A stretch of DNA of 64,000 bases. It comes from Haloarcula litorea (GTDB lineage Archaea > Halobacteriota > Halobacteria > Halobacteriales > Haloarculaceae). Each line of letters opens with the position of its first letter. Positions within the stretch are counted from its first letter, which is position 1. The notes beneath the pieces were generated by a model, which ran no database searches, had not been told where the DNA came from, and saw only the letters and a list, made by a program, of their open reading frames with translations. The translations under genes were made by a program, and so were the position numbers. The DNA lies in assembly GCF_029338195.1 (NCBI RefSeq), contig NZ_CP119779.1, positions 2,232,001 through 2,296,000 on the forward strand. Direction: 5' to 3'. Below are positions 17,241 through 27,225 of the stretch, in pieces.

Positions 17241-18326
17241 ATGGCAACACGGGAAGCGACCTGGGCGTACCGCGACGACCACGACGAGTTCGCCCGCACC
17301 TTCTACCGGCGGTTCGGCGACGGCATCGTCTCCAGCATCGGCGTCGGAACGTACCTCGGGGACCCGACCGACGAACGAGACGACCGGTACCACGACGCCA
17401 TCACGACGTGTCTCGAATCGGGCGTCAACGTCCTCGACACGGCCATCAACTACCGCCACCAGCGGTCCGAGCGGGTGGTCGGGCGGGCGGTCGCCGACGC
17501 CGACGTGGACCGCGAGAGCGTCGTCGTCGCGACCAAGGGCGGGTTCGTCCCCTTCGACGGCGAGCGCCCAGACGACCCCGGCGCGTTCGTCCGGCGGGAG
17601 TACGTCGACACGGGGATCGCCGACCGCGACGACCTCGTCGGCGGGCAACACTGCATCGCGCCGGACTACATCGAGGAGCAACTGGACCGCTCGCTGTCGA
17701 ACCTCGGACTGGACACGATCGACCTGTACTACGTCCACAACCCCGAGACGCAGCTCGCGGAGAACGACCGCGGGGCCGTCTACGACCAGCTCCAGGCGAC
17801 CTTCGAGCGGCTGGAGGAGCGGGCCGCGGCCGGCGACGTCAAGCACTACGGCGTGGCGACCTGGGAGGGGCTGCGGGTGCCGCCGGACCACGAGAGCCAC
17901 CTCTCGCTGCCCGAGATCGTCGAGCGGGCGCGGGCCGCCGCCGACGCCGTCGGCAACACGGCCACCCACTTCCGGGCGATCCAGCTCCCGTTCAACGTCC
18001 ACATGGCCGACGCGTTCACGAGGGCCGCCCACGACGGGGCCGAGGGGCCGCAGTCGGCGCTGTGGTTCGCCCACGAGGCCGGGCTGGACGTGTTCACGAG
18101 CGCGTCGATCATGCAGGGGCGGCTGGCCGAGGAGGTTCCGGACGCGGTGGCGGCGAAGCTCGACGGCGAGACCAGCGCCCAGCGGGCGATCAACTTCGCC
18201 CGGAGCGCCCCCGGCGTGACCTGCGCGCTGGTCGGGACTGGCTCGGTCGAGCACGCACGGGAGAACGTGGCCGCGGGCCGGTACGAACCGCTCGGTGCCG
18301 ACGCCTTCGACGCCGTCTTCGAGTAG
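17241..18326 (+). CDS. aldo/keto reductase
   Basis: This 361-residue TIM-barrel oxidoreductase has the catalytic tetrad in recognisable contexts: Asp and Tyr in VLDTAINYRHQRSE, Lys in VVATKGG and His in LYYVHNPE. NADPH-dependent reduction of an aldehyde or ketone is the family reaction; the substrate is unknown. The protein contains a longer than usual loop (DDLVGGQHCIAPDYI) before the barrel strand leading to the helix LDRSLSNLGLDTIDLYY. The start ATG 17241 lies 38 bases after the DHH stop. It converges with the small zinc-finger gene with no gap. Confidence 0.88.
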   Translation: MATREATWAYRDDHDEFARTFYRRFGDGIVSSIGVGTYLGDPTDERDDRYHDAITTCLESGVNVLDTAINYRHQRSERVVGRAVADADVDRESVVVATKGGFVPFDGERPDDPGAFVRREYVDTGIADRDDLVGGQHCIAPDYIEEQLDRSLSNLGLDTIDLYYVHNPETQLAENDRGAVYDQLQATFERLEERAAAGDVKHYGVATWEGLRVPPDHESHLSLPEIVERARAAADAVGNTATHFRAIQLPFNVHMADAFTRAAHDGAEGPQSALWFAHEAGLDVFTSASIMQGRLAEEVPDAVAAKLDGETSAQRAINFARSAPGVTCALVGTGSVEHARENVAAGRYEPLGADAFDAVFE

Positions 18327-18497
18327 TCAGCTCAGCTCCTTCCACTTGGAGCCACAGGACGGACACACCCGCACCTTCCCCACCTCGTCGGGGTCGTTCT
18401 CCGTCCCCAGCTCCTCGCCGCAGTCCGTACACGAGAGCCGCCCGTAGCTGTCCTTCTCCACGTCCCCGGAGCGGAGCGCCTTCCTGACTGAGTCCAT
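18327..18497 (-). CDS. 56-residue zinc-finger protein (HVO_0758-like)
   Basis: This small protein begins MDSVRKALRSGDVEKD and carries CTDCGEE and CPSCGSKW, two knuckles that together make a four-Cys zinc ribbon with a CPXCG signature. Length and both motifs match the Haloferax HVO_0758 zinc-finger micro-protein family, which is conserved in haloarchaea. The ATG at 18495-18497 gives the family length; a longer in-frame extension upstream looks non-coding. It is divergent from the MFS gene across an 80-base gap. Probably a regulatory or adaptor protein; no direct evidence here. Confidence 0.82.
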   Translation of the reverse strand: MDSVRKALRSGDVEKDSYGRLSCTDCGEELGTENDPDEVGKVRVCPSCGSKWKELS

Positions 18498-18577
18498 AGC
18501 CGTCACTCCGACAGCCGCGGACAAAAAGGCCGCGGGCGATCCGGAACGCCCTTCGGGGTGAGCGTCCAACCCCGGCT

Positions 18578-19750
18578 GTGTCACGACGTCCGGTGTTCGG
18601 ATCGCTGTTGGGACTGGTGTTCCTCATCAACCTCGCGAGAGTCGTCTTCGCGCCGCTCATCGAGCCGATCCGGGCGGCGACGGGGGCGAGCGACGCGACG
18701 CTCGGACTGCTCGCGACGCTGGTCTGGGTCGGCAGCGCCGTCCCCCGGCTCCCGACGGGCTACCTGCTGACCCGCTTCGACCGCTCGACGGTCGTCCTCG
18801 CCTCCGGCGTCGTCCTCACGCTCGGGACCGCGTTCACCGCGCTGGTCACCGACCCGACGCTGCTGCTGGTCGGCGCGTTCCTGATGGGACTGGCCAGCGG
18901 GGGCTACATCATCGCGGGCAACACCCTCGTCAGCGAGCTCTACCCGGCCAGTCCGGGGAAGGCGCTGGGCCGCCACGGCGTCGCCGCACAGCTGGCCGCC
19001 GTCGGCGCGCCGGCGCTGGTCTCGGCGGCGCTGCTGGTCGGGGACTGGCAGACGACGCTGCGGGCGATGGCCGTCGCCGCCGGCCTGACGGCGGTGGTGT
19101 TCGCCGTGGTCGCACGCCGCAGCGACCTCCCCGAGGCCGGCACCGAGGACCGGAACCTCGTCCGGGCGATCCGTTCGCAGTGGCGCATCGTCCTCACCAC
19201 GGTCGTGGTGCTGGGCGTGACGACGTTCGTCTGGAACGGCCTGTTCAACTTCTACGTCACCTACCTGAAGACGCTGGGGTTCGCGGAGGGGACCGGGAGG
19301 CTCCTCCTGCAGGTGATCTTCGGAGCCGGCGTCCCGGCGTTCTACGTGAGCGGACGGTTGGCCGATCGACTCCCCGGAATCCAGTATCTGCTGGTGCTCG
19401 TCACGGCGTTCACCTGCTGTATCCTCGTGCTCCCCGCGGTCCGGGGGTTCTGGGCGTTCGTCGCGTTCAGCGCCGTCACGGGCTACGTCATCCACAGCGT
19501 CTTCCCGGCCGTCGACACGTACCTGCTCGGGACCCTCCCCGACCGCCACCGGGCCAGCGCCTACGCCGCCTACGGTGCCGGGATGATGGTCCTGCAGGCA
19601 CCGGGGAGCCTCGTCGTCGGCGTCCTCCGGAGCCGGCAGGTCCCCTTCCCGGTGATCTTCGAGTGGATGGGCGGCGGCCTCGTCGCGCTGGTGGTCGTGT
19701 TGCTGGCGCTGCACGTCGGCGGGCGACTTCCACAGACGGCGGAGGCCTGA
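18578..19750 (+). CDS. major facilitator superfamily transporter
   Basis: This 390-residue protein has about twelve hydrophobic segments and the MFS motif A-like GYLLTRFDRSTVV after TM2, and a similar YVSGRLADRLPG in the second half. The substrate is not evident. The start is GTG 18578 (VSRRPVFGSLLGLVF); there is no upstream ATG that fits. It is divergent from the small zinc-finger gene and followed after about 100 bases by an unrelated membrane metalloprotease-like gene. Confidence 0.85.
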   Translation: MSRRPVFGSLLGLVFLINLARVVFAPLIEPIRAATGASDATLGLLATLVWVGSAVPRLPTGYLLTRFDRSTVVLASGVVLTLGTAFTALVTDPTLLLVGAFLMGLASGGYIIAGNTLVSELYPASPGKALGRHGVAAQLAAVGAPALVSAALLVGDWQTTLRAMAVAAGLTAVVFAVVARRSDLPEAGTEDRNLVRAIRSQWRIVLTTVVVLGVTTFVWNGLFNFYVTYLKTLGFAEGTGRLLLQVIFGAGVPAFYVSGRLADRLPGIQYLLVLVTAFTCCILVLPAVRGFWAFVAFSAVTGYVIHSVFPAVDTYLLGTLPDRHRASAYAAYGAGMMVLQAPGSLVVGVLRSRQVPFPVIFEWMGGGLVALVVVLLALHVGGRLPQTAEA

Positions 19751-19852
19751 GCCGGTCTGCCGGGACACGCCGACCTCGGGTCGACGCTGTCCGGTACAAC
19801 GGGTGGGAGAGGATCGGCTCAGAGTTATGTGCGAGCCGACAGGACGGTGTGT

Positions 19853-20752
19853 ATGGACGTGGCCGATGGGGCCGAGCCCGACGCCGTCCTCGCCGACCTC
19901 GAACTGACGCGGGGCGTCGCGATCCAGATGACCGCCGTCGGGACCCTCGGGATGGTGGTCGCCTGGGCCGCCTTCAGCGCGCTGTACCAGGGCTGGACCG
20001 GACAGCCGGTCGGGCTCCGGTTCGCGCCGGCCGGCGTCGGCTGGTGGAACGAGGCGCTGAACCTCGCGGTTATCCTCCTGTTGGGCACCGCCTTCGTCGT
20101 CCCGCACGAGTGGCTGCACGGGCTGGCGATCCGGTACTACGGCGGCGAGGCCCGCTACGGCGTCGGCGTGGCCCACTTCGTCCTCCCGTACGCCTACGCG
20201 ACGACGGACCACGAGTTCACCCGGAACCAGTTCGTCGTCGTGCTCCTGACCCCGCTCGTCGTGCTGACGCTCGTCGGCGTCCCGCTGATGATCGCGTGCC
20301 GGTGGGGGTGGCTGGTCGTGCCGCTCGCGCTGAACGCGGCCGGGTCCGTCGCCGACCTCTGGATGGCGTCGACGATGCTCGGCTACCCGCCACACGTCCG
20401 CGCCGTGGACCACGAGGACGGCGTCCGGATCGTCGGCCGGGAGCGGGACCGACGGGAGGGCGTCTCGGTGACGGCGCTCGTCTGGGACGCGCTCTCGGGC
20501 GCGGCCGTCGCGGCGTTCCTGACGCTCGTCTGTCTCGGCCTCGGCGGGCCGCTGGTGCTCTCGGCGCTCGGCGTCGAGTCGCTCACCGTCGGCACGCCCG
20601 GAACGGTGACGTACCTGTTCTCGTTCACCGCGAGCCCCGACGAACTGTCCTTCGGCGTCGGCCCGGGCGTCCTCGGCGTCGGCGGGCTGTTGGGCCTCGT
20701 CTACGCGTTCGGGCGGAGCTACCTGCGCGGGCGGCGCTCGGCCAGCGAGTGA
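19853..20752 (+). CDS. polytopic membrane protein with HEXXH motif (DUF3267-like)
   Basis: This 299-residue membrane protein has HEWLH at residues 85-89 within a hydrophobic helix (GTAFVVPHEWLHGLAIRYYG). It is followed by the paired segment FVLPYAYATTDHEFTRNQFV and several more helices. The pattern fits the DUF3267 group, related to M50-type membrane metalloproteases. Proteolytic activity is plausible because the zinc-binding His-Glu-His is intact, but it is unproven. The ATG at 19853 is preferred; a GTG 24 bases earlier is in frame. A TATA-like AGTTATG lies about 30 bases upstream. Confidence 0.75.
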   Translation: MDVADGAEPDAVLADLELTRGVAIQMTAVGTLGMVVAWAAFSALYQGWTGQPVGLRFAPAGVGWWNEALNLAVILLLGTAFVVPHEWLHGLAIRYYGGEARYGVGVAHFVLPYAYATTDHEFTRNQFVVVLLTPLVVLTLVGVPLMIACRWGWLVVPLALNAAGSVADLWMASTMLGYPPHVRAVDHEDGVRIVGRERDRREGVSVTALVWDALSGAAVAAFLTLVCLGLGGPLVLSALGVESLTVGTPGTVTYLFSFTASPDELSFGVGPGVLGVGGLLGLVYAFGRSYLRGRRSASE

Positions 20753-20806
20753 GCGTCCGGCCCGGGGTCCGGAAACGCTGAAGCCCCTGCGGGTCGGGGA
20801 CACGGT

Positions 20807-21283
20807 ATGGACCTGACTCGCGACGAACTCGCCGGCGTGGTCGACGTGCTCGGTCCGGTGACCGTCGACGAGGTCGGGCGGGCCTGCTCGGAACTGGCGT
20901 TCAAGCGCGGCGAGGACGCCGACCCCGGTGGGTTCGCGGGGGACGTCGAGGACGCGCTGGACTCCTACCACCTGGTCCGAGTCGCCGACCACGAGGCCGA
21001 CACGGAGGCACCCCTCCTCGTCGTCGGCCCGGCAGCGTTCCCCGAGATTCCCGAGGGCGCGGCGGACCTCCCCCACATCCTCGACCTGCCGGAACGCCGC
21101 GTCGACCGGGAGGGGGCCGCCCGCGCCGCCGAGGAGCGGTTCCGCGAGGACGCCGTCGTCGCGGTCCGGGCCGGTGACGACGAGCGTATCGCGGCCCTGT
21201 TGGACGTGAGTTACGAGCTCGAAGCCTGGGGGCCCGTCGATCTCGCGTCCGTCCGGGAACGCCTCGACGACGCCAGCGAGTGA
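20807..21283 (+). CDS. conserved haloarchaeal acidic protein (DUF7109-like)
   Basis: This 158-residue soluble protein is very acidic. It contains MDLTRDELAGVVDVLGPVT, ELAFKRGEDADP, VDVEDALDSYHLV-like helices and VGPAAFPEIPEGAADLPHIL. Such helical N-terminal segments resemble a winged-helix fold, but I cannot show DNA binding. It appears to belong to a haloarchaeal family of unknown function (DUF7109, from memory). It lies 54 bases after the membrane metalloprotease-like gene and 38 bases before the Nudix gene, all on the same strand. Confidence 0.7.
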   Translation: MDLTRDELAGVVDVLGPVTVDEVGRACSELAFKRGEDADPGGFAGDVEDALDSYHLVRVADHEADTEAPLLVVGPAAFPEIPEGAADLPHILDLPERRVDREGAARAAEERFREDAVVAVRAGDDERIAALLDVSYELEAWGPVDLASVRERLDDASE

Positions 21284-21321
21284 GCCACGGACGTTAAGAC
21301 CGTCCGCCCCCGAGCGGGGGT

Positions 21322-21942
21322 ATGGAGTTCGACCGGCTGGCGGCCCACGACCCCGTCGTCGTCGACGACGAGGAGCGCCAGGCGGCCGTCATCGCGCCGG
21401 TCGTCACGCGCGAGGACGGGTTCGGCGTCCTGTTCACCAAACGGGCCGACCACCTGCCGGACCACCCCGGACAGATGTCGTTCCCCGGCGGCGGCCGCGA
21501 ACCCGAGGACGCCGATCTGCTGGGGACCGCGCTCCGGGAGGCCAACGAGGAGATCGGGCTGGACCCCCAGGCCGTCCACGTCGTCGGCCGACTGGACGAC
21601 ATCCGGACGGTCTCGCAGTACTCCGTGCGGCCGTTCGTCGGCCGCGTCCCCGACCGGGAGTACCTCCCGAGCGACGAGGAGGTCGCGGAGGTGGTCGTCC
21701 TGCCGGTCGGCGCGCTGACCGACCTCGAGAACTACGAGTCCGAGCAGCGGGACCACCCCCACTACGGCGAGATCCGCCTCCACTTCTTCTACGTCGACAG
21801 CTACACCGTCTGGGGGGCGACGGCGCGGATGCTCGTCCAGTTGCTCGAACTCACGACCGACTGGCGACCCCCCGACGAGCCGGACCGCTACGCCGGACCC
21901 GACGACGACCTGCCCGAGCGTGTCCAGGACGAGGTACAGTGA
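21322..21942 (+). CDS. Nudix hydrolase, CoA pyrophosphatase-like
   Basis: This 206-residue protein contains the Nudix box GGGREPEDADLLG followed by REANEEIGL. Immediately upstream is the CoA-pyrophosphatase signature FTKRADHLPDHPGQMSFPGG, corresponding to the UPF0035 motif of NudL-type enzymes. Expected reaction: CoA or acyl-CoA hydrolysed to phosphopantetheine and 3',5'-ADP in the cytoplasm. The start ATG 21322 is preceded by GGGGGT, and the gene is spaced 38 bases from its neighbour. All metal-binding Glu residues of the Nudix box are present. Confidence 0.88.
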   Translation: MEFDRLAAHDPVVVDDEERQAAVIAPVVTREDGFGVLFTKRADHLPDHPGQMSFPGGGREPEDADLLGTALREANEEIGLDPQAVHVVGRLDDIRTVSQYSVRPFVGRVPDREYLPSDEEVAEVVVLPVGALTDLENYESEQRDHPHYGEIRLHFFYVDSYTVWGATARMLVQLLELTTDWRPPDEPDRYAGPDDDLPERVQDEVQ

Positions 21943-22070
21943 CGGGACAGCACGCTGCGGCCGGACAGGACGGACCGATGCGGAGTCGGTCGACGGCCAC
22001 GCTCCGGCCGGCCGGCGTCGAGCGGGGCGTGGCCTCGCCGGTCCGTCGACCGGTCCCCCTGCTCGGATAG
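21943..22070. repeat. nested inverted repeats ahead of the FAD oxidoreductase gene
   Basis: Within this 128-base gap GGTCGACGG (21988-21996) pairs with CCGTCGACC (22043-22051), and GGCCACGC (21995-22002) pairs with GCGTGGCC (22027-22034). The result is a stem with an internal bulge just upstream of the start at 22071. It could be a terminator for the Nudix gene or a structured leader. No protein-coding frame of haloarchaeal character is visible. Confidence 0.5.
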
Positions 22071-23168
22071 ATGCGGGTCGGTGTCGTCGGCGGCGGCGCG
22101 GTCGGCCTGGTCACGGCGGGCGACCTGGCGGCCGCCGGAGCCGACGTGACGCTCTACGAACGCGACGCGCTCGGCAGCGGCGCGACCGGCCGCGCCGCGG
22201 GGATCTGTTACGACGCCTTCGCCGGGCGGATGGACGCCGCCGTCGCCGACCGCGCGCTCGCCCGCTACCGGGAGTGGGGGCTGTTGACGCCGCGGCCGTA
22301 CGTCTGGGTCGCCCGCGAGGACGGCGACGGGACGGCCGTCCGGGGACAGGTCGCCGAGATGCAGCGCCGGGGCGTCGACGCCGAGACGGTGACGCCGGCG
22401 GAACTCGGCGAGCGGTACCCGCGCCTGCGGATCGACGCCGTCGTGGCCGCCGGCGTCGCCCGCGACGCCGGGACGGTCGACCCCGACGAGGTGGTCGCGT
22501 TCCTCGCCGAGCGTGCGCGGGACGCGGGTGCGACGCTCCGGACCGACACGCCCGTCTCGCTGGCGGCCCCGACGACGGTCGAGACGGCCGAAGGGACGGC
22601 TGCCTTCGACGCCGTCGTCGTCGCGGCTGGCCACGCGACGGCCCCGCTGGTCGAGCGCGTCGGCGTCTCGCTCGCCGTCGACACCTACCGGGCGCAGGCG
22701 CTCGTGACCGCCGCCGTCGAGGGGACGCTCCCGTCGCTGTACGACGCGACACGGGAGTTCTACTGGCGGCCGCGGGGCGCGGGACTGCTGGTCGGCGACG
22801 GCGCACATCCGGCGACCCCCGACGACTGGGACCGCGAGGCCGACGCGTCGTTCGTCGAGGCGACTCTCGACCGAGTGCGGGCGGCGACGACGCTGTCACC
22901 GGCCGTCGAGCGGTCGTGGGCGGGGCTCTGCACGGCGACGCCCGACCGCGACCCGCTGGTGGGCGAGGTCGCCGACGGGCTGTGGGTCGCGACGGGGTGG
23001 CAGGGCCACGGCCTGATGCGAGCGCCCGCCTTCGGCGAGTACGTCGCCCGGCGCGTCCGCGGCGCGCCGTCGCCGTTCGCGGTGCCGGTGGCCGAGCGGG
23101 TCGACCCGACGCGGTTCGACGGCGACGAGTCGTTCGATCCGCTGGGCGATCCGACCGCCGACTGGTGA
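22071..23168 (+). CDS. FAD-dependent oxidoreductase (D-amino-acid oxidase superfamily)
   Basis: This 365-residue protein has an N-terminal dinucleotide-binding motif GGGAVGLVTAGDLAAAG then YERD, the typical FAD-contacting Glu at the end of strand 2. A second strand AVVVAAGHAT lies mid-protein, and the C-terminal ATGWQGHGLMRAPAFGE is the DAO-family flavin motif. Relatives oxidise amines such as sarcosine, glycine or D-amino acids, or act in electron transfer; the substrate is not evident. It stands alone on its strand and converges with the small heat-shock gene. Confidence 0.85.
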   Translation: MRVGVVGGGAVGLVTAGDLAAAGADVTLYERDALGSGATGRAAGICYDAFAGRMDAAVADRALARYREWGLLTPRPYVWVAREDGDGTAVRGQVAEMQRRGVDAETVTPAELGERYPRLRIDAVVAAGVARDAGTVDPDEVVAFLAERARDAGATLRTDTPVSLAAPTTVETAEGTAAFDAVVVAAGHATAPLVERVGVSLAVDTYRAQALVTAAVEGTLPSLYDATREFYWRPRGAGLLVGDGAHPATPDDWDREADASFVEATLDRVRAATTLSPAVERSWAGLCTATPDRDPLVGEVADGLWVATGWQGHGLMRAPAFGEYVARRVRGAPSPFAVPVAERVDPTRFDGDESFDPLGDPTADW

Positions 23169-23197
23169 CGTATGCGTCGTAAAACTACGCAGACGGG

Positions 23198-23674
23198 CTA
23201 CTCCTCGGCGTCGTCCTCGTCGTGGGACTCGACGACGGACTCGACATCGTCGCTCCCGGTCTCGTGGGCCTCACTCTCCCCCTCGTCGGCCGCTTCGGGT
23301 TCGTCGACCTTCGGGACCCGGACCTGGAGCGTGCCGTCGGCCTTCAGGGTCGCCGACGCCGCGGCGGGGTCGACGCGGGCGTCCTCGGGCAGGGTCGCCG
23401 ACCCGTCGAGGGCGAGCCCGCGGCCGGGGTAGCGCATCTCGAAGCCCTCCCGGAAGTCGCGGAAGCGGTCGATCCGGACCTCCACCCGGTCGTCGACGTA
23501 GCGGACCTGCACGTCGCTGGCGGTGGCACCGGGGGCGTCGAAGACGACGAGGTAGGCGTCGTCGCTCTCGAGGAGGTCGGCCGGGAGCGGCTTGTTCTCC
23601 TGGACGCGGGCGGCGGCGCGGCCGATGTTCTCGAACACCGCGTCGCCGATGCTCTCCCCGATGCCGCGGATCAT
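23198..23674 (-). CDS. Hsp20/alpha-crystallin family small heat-shock protein
   Basis: This 158-residue protein's central region has the alpha-crystallin pattern (YLVVFDAPGATASDVQVRYVDD ... RVDPAAASATLKADGTLQVRVPKV, quoted in part), ending in GTLQVRVPK, the usual sHsp strand. It is followed by a very acidic, disordered C-terminal tail (about 35 residues, Glu/Asp/Ser) in place of the canonical IXI motif. Expected role: ATP-independent holding of unfolding proteins in the cytoplasm. Its ATG (23672-23674) overlaps the stop of the upstream zinc-ribbon gene by four bases. Confidence 0.85.
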   Translation of the reverse strand: MIRGIGESIGDAVFENIGRAAARVQENKPLPADLLESDDAYLVVFDAPGATASDVQVRYVDDRVEVRIDRFRDFREGFEMRYPGRGLALDGSATLPEDARVDPAAASATLKADGTLQVRVPKVDEPEAADEGESEAHETGSDDVESVVESHDEDDAEE

Positions 23675-23829
23675 AGCTCGACGGCCTCCAGGGCTTGCCC
23701 TGACCCGCAGTACGGGCAGGTGAAGTCCTCGACGCCGGTGTCGTCGGGCATGTCGTACGTGTAGTGCAGCTCGAACATGTCGAGGGTGCAATCGTCGTCG
23801 GTACAGACGACTTCGAGCGTGGCTGGCAT
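23671..23829 (-). CDS. 52-residue zinc-ribbon-like protein (DUF7559-like)
   Basis: This small protein is MPATLEVVCTDDDCTLDMF followed by YTYDMPDDTGVEDFTCPYCG, with CX4C and CPYCG knuckles that could hold one zinc. It is translationally coupled to the Hsp20 gene (ATGA overlap). I recall a haloarchaeal family (DUF7559) of this length with these motifs; function unknown. A link to protein folding stress is suggested only by the operon. The ATG at 23827-23829 gives a complete N-terminus. Confidence 0.75.
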   Translation of the reverse strand: MPATLEVVCTDDDCTLDMFELHYTYDMPDDTGVEDFTCPYCGSGQALEAVEL

Positions 23830-24009
23830 AGACGTCCGTTGGAGTCTGCGGGACAAACCCCTTACGGAGAGGGCAGCCACAACGGAGGTGGTACCGACGT
23901 GTGTGCGTGACTCTCTGTCGGCCCCGACGGCGGCACCATCGCGACCCGAACCGGCCGTCCAGCGGCGTCGGTCGGAATATTGATATGATCCCGGTCGGAT
24001 ACGGATGCT

Positions 24010-24807
24010 ATGGGTTCCGGTGTCCTGGGAGTGGACTTCAGCGGCGCGAGCGAGGCCGGGGACTCGCTCTGGGTGACTGAAGCCACGCGAACGAGTGCGG
24101 GTCTGCGAGTCGACAGGTGTTATCGGGCGACCGACGAGTGGGGCCGCGGCCGCGAGAGCGCCCACGCGGGACTGGTCGAGCGCGTCACGGACGACGACGT
24201 GACGACGGTCGGCCTGGACTTCCCGTTCAGCCTCCCGCAGGCCGTCCTCGACGAGCTGTGCGGCGGCACGTGGCGGGGATTCCTGGAGTGGGTCGCCGGC
24301 GACGACGGCCCGGCCGACCCGAGCGCGTTCTCCGCTGCCTGCCGGGAGACGGCAGAGCGCGTCACCGGGTCCCGGGACGTCCGCCGGGAGACCGACGCCC
24401 GTCGCGGGGCGCTCTGCCCCTACACCAACCGCGTCCGCAGTATGACGTTCCACGGCGGCCGAGACGTGCTCGGGCGACTGGTCGACGCCGACGGCGTGGC
24501 CGTCGCGCCGATGCAGGGGACAGACGCCGACACCGTCGTCTCCGAGGTCTATCCCGCCGCCACGTTCGGCTGGCTCGGCTGTTACCGCGAGGGGTACAAG
24601 TCCACCGACGGTGCACGGGCGCGCCGAGCGTTCAACCTCGACGCCGTCGAGGCCTGCTCGGTGGCCCTCGACGACCACCGGGCGACCTACCTCGCGAACC
24701 ACGACGCGCTGGACTCGCTCGCGGCCGCCGTCTCCGCGGGCCGGGTCGGCGACGGCGCGCGCCCGTCCCCCGCCGGCACCGACGCCGAGGGCCATATCTT
24801 CGTGTAG
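24010..24807 (+). CDS. DUF429 family protein (RNase H-like fold)
   Basis: This 265-residue protein begins with GVLGVDFSGASEAGDSLWV and contains TTVGLDFPFSLP and VYPAATFGWLG, the acidic strand motifs of the DUF429 family, predicted to be RNase H-fold nucleases or nucleotide-binding proteins. The first Asp (VDFSG) and the second (LDFPF) would be the metal ligands. A promoter-like TATTGATATGATCC is centred about 30 bases upstream of ATG 24010. It is followed 42 bases later by the ABC exporter gene, but no functional link is evident. Confidence 0.8.
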   Translation: MGSGVLGVDFSGASEAGDSLWVTEATRTSAGLRVDRCYRATDEWGRGRESAHAGLVERVTDDDVTTVGLDFPFSLPQAVLDELCGGTWRGFLEWVAGDDGPADPSAFSAACRETAERVTGSRDVRRETDARRGALCPYTNRVRSMTFHGGRDVLGRLVDADGVAVAPMQGTDADTVVSEVYPAATFGWLGCYREGYKSTDGARARRAFNLDAVEACSVALDDHRATYLANHDALDSLAAAVSAGRVGDGARPSPAGTDAEGHIFV

Positions 24808-24849
24808 CCGAAGCCCTGCCTATTTCAGGCCGTACCCGTTAGGCGGGGT

Positions 24850-26751
<1,902 letters not shown>

Positions 26752-26818
26752 CGGTCCCCGGGCTCGGCCCGCGGCGCGCAGGCCGGGGCCTTTTGCGGAC
26801 GGGTCGCGTTCGGGACGT

Positions 26819-27187
26819 ATGGAAGTCGACACCGACGCGCTCCCGGCCGACGCCGACGAGCGCGCCGTCGAACGGATACGGGTCGTCGCGACGGTGCTCG
26901 ACGACGGCATCGAACTCCCCGGACTGGGGTTCAGGGTCGGTCTCGACCCGCTGGTCGGGCTGCTCCCGGTCGCGGGGGACCTGTTGACCGCGCTCTGCTC
27001 GCTGTACGTCGTCGTCGAGGCCTATCGGCTGGGCGTGTCGACGCCGACGCTGGCCCGGATGTGCCTCAACATCCTGTTGGACCTGTTCGCGGGGAGCGTC
27101 CCGCTGGTCGGGGACGCCTTCGACGCCGTCTGGAAGGCCAACGTCCGCAACGTCGACCTCGCGGTGGCCGAACTGGCCGCGGACTGA
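26819..27187 (+). CDS. DUF4112 family membrane protein
   Basis: This 122-residue protein has two or three hydrophobic helices and the family-like segments LDPLVGLLPVAGDLLTALCSLYVV and NILLDLFAGSVPLVGDAFD (quoted in part), ending in KANVRN, which define DUF4112. Function unknown. The ATG at 26819 follows a TATA-like CTTTTGCGG about 28 bases upstream, so the transcript is probably nearly leaderless. It lies between the ABC exporter and the radical SAM gene on the same strand. Confidence 0.85.
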   Translation: MEVDTDALPADADERAVERIRVVATVLDDGIELPGLGFRVGLDPLVGLLPVAGDLLTALCSLYVVVEAYRLGVSTPTLARMCLNILLDLFAGSVPLVGDAFDAVWKANVRNVDLAVAELAAD

Positions 27188-27225
27188 ACGGGAGCGTTTT
27201 ACGCGTCGGGCGGCAACCCCGGTCT

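Noticed and set aside
18581-21076. An 831-residue minus-strand frame
   Set aside because: It runs antisense to the MFS and HEXXH membrane genes; the translation is dominated by Arg, Asp and Gln repeats without homology features.
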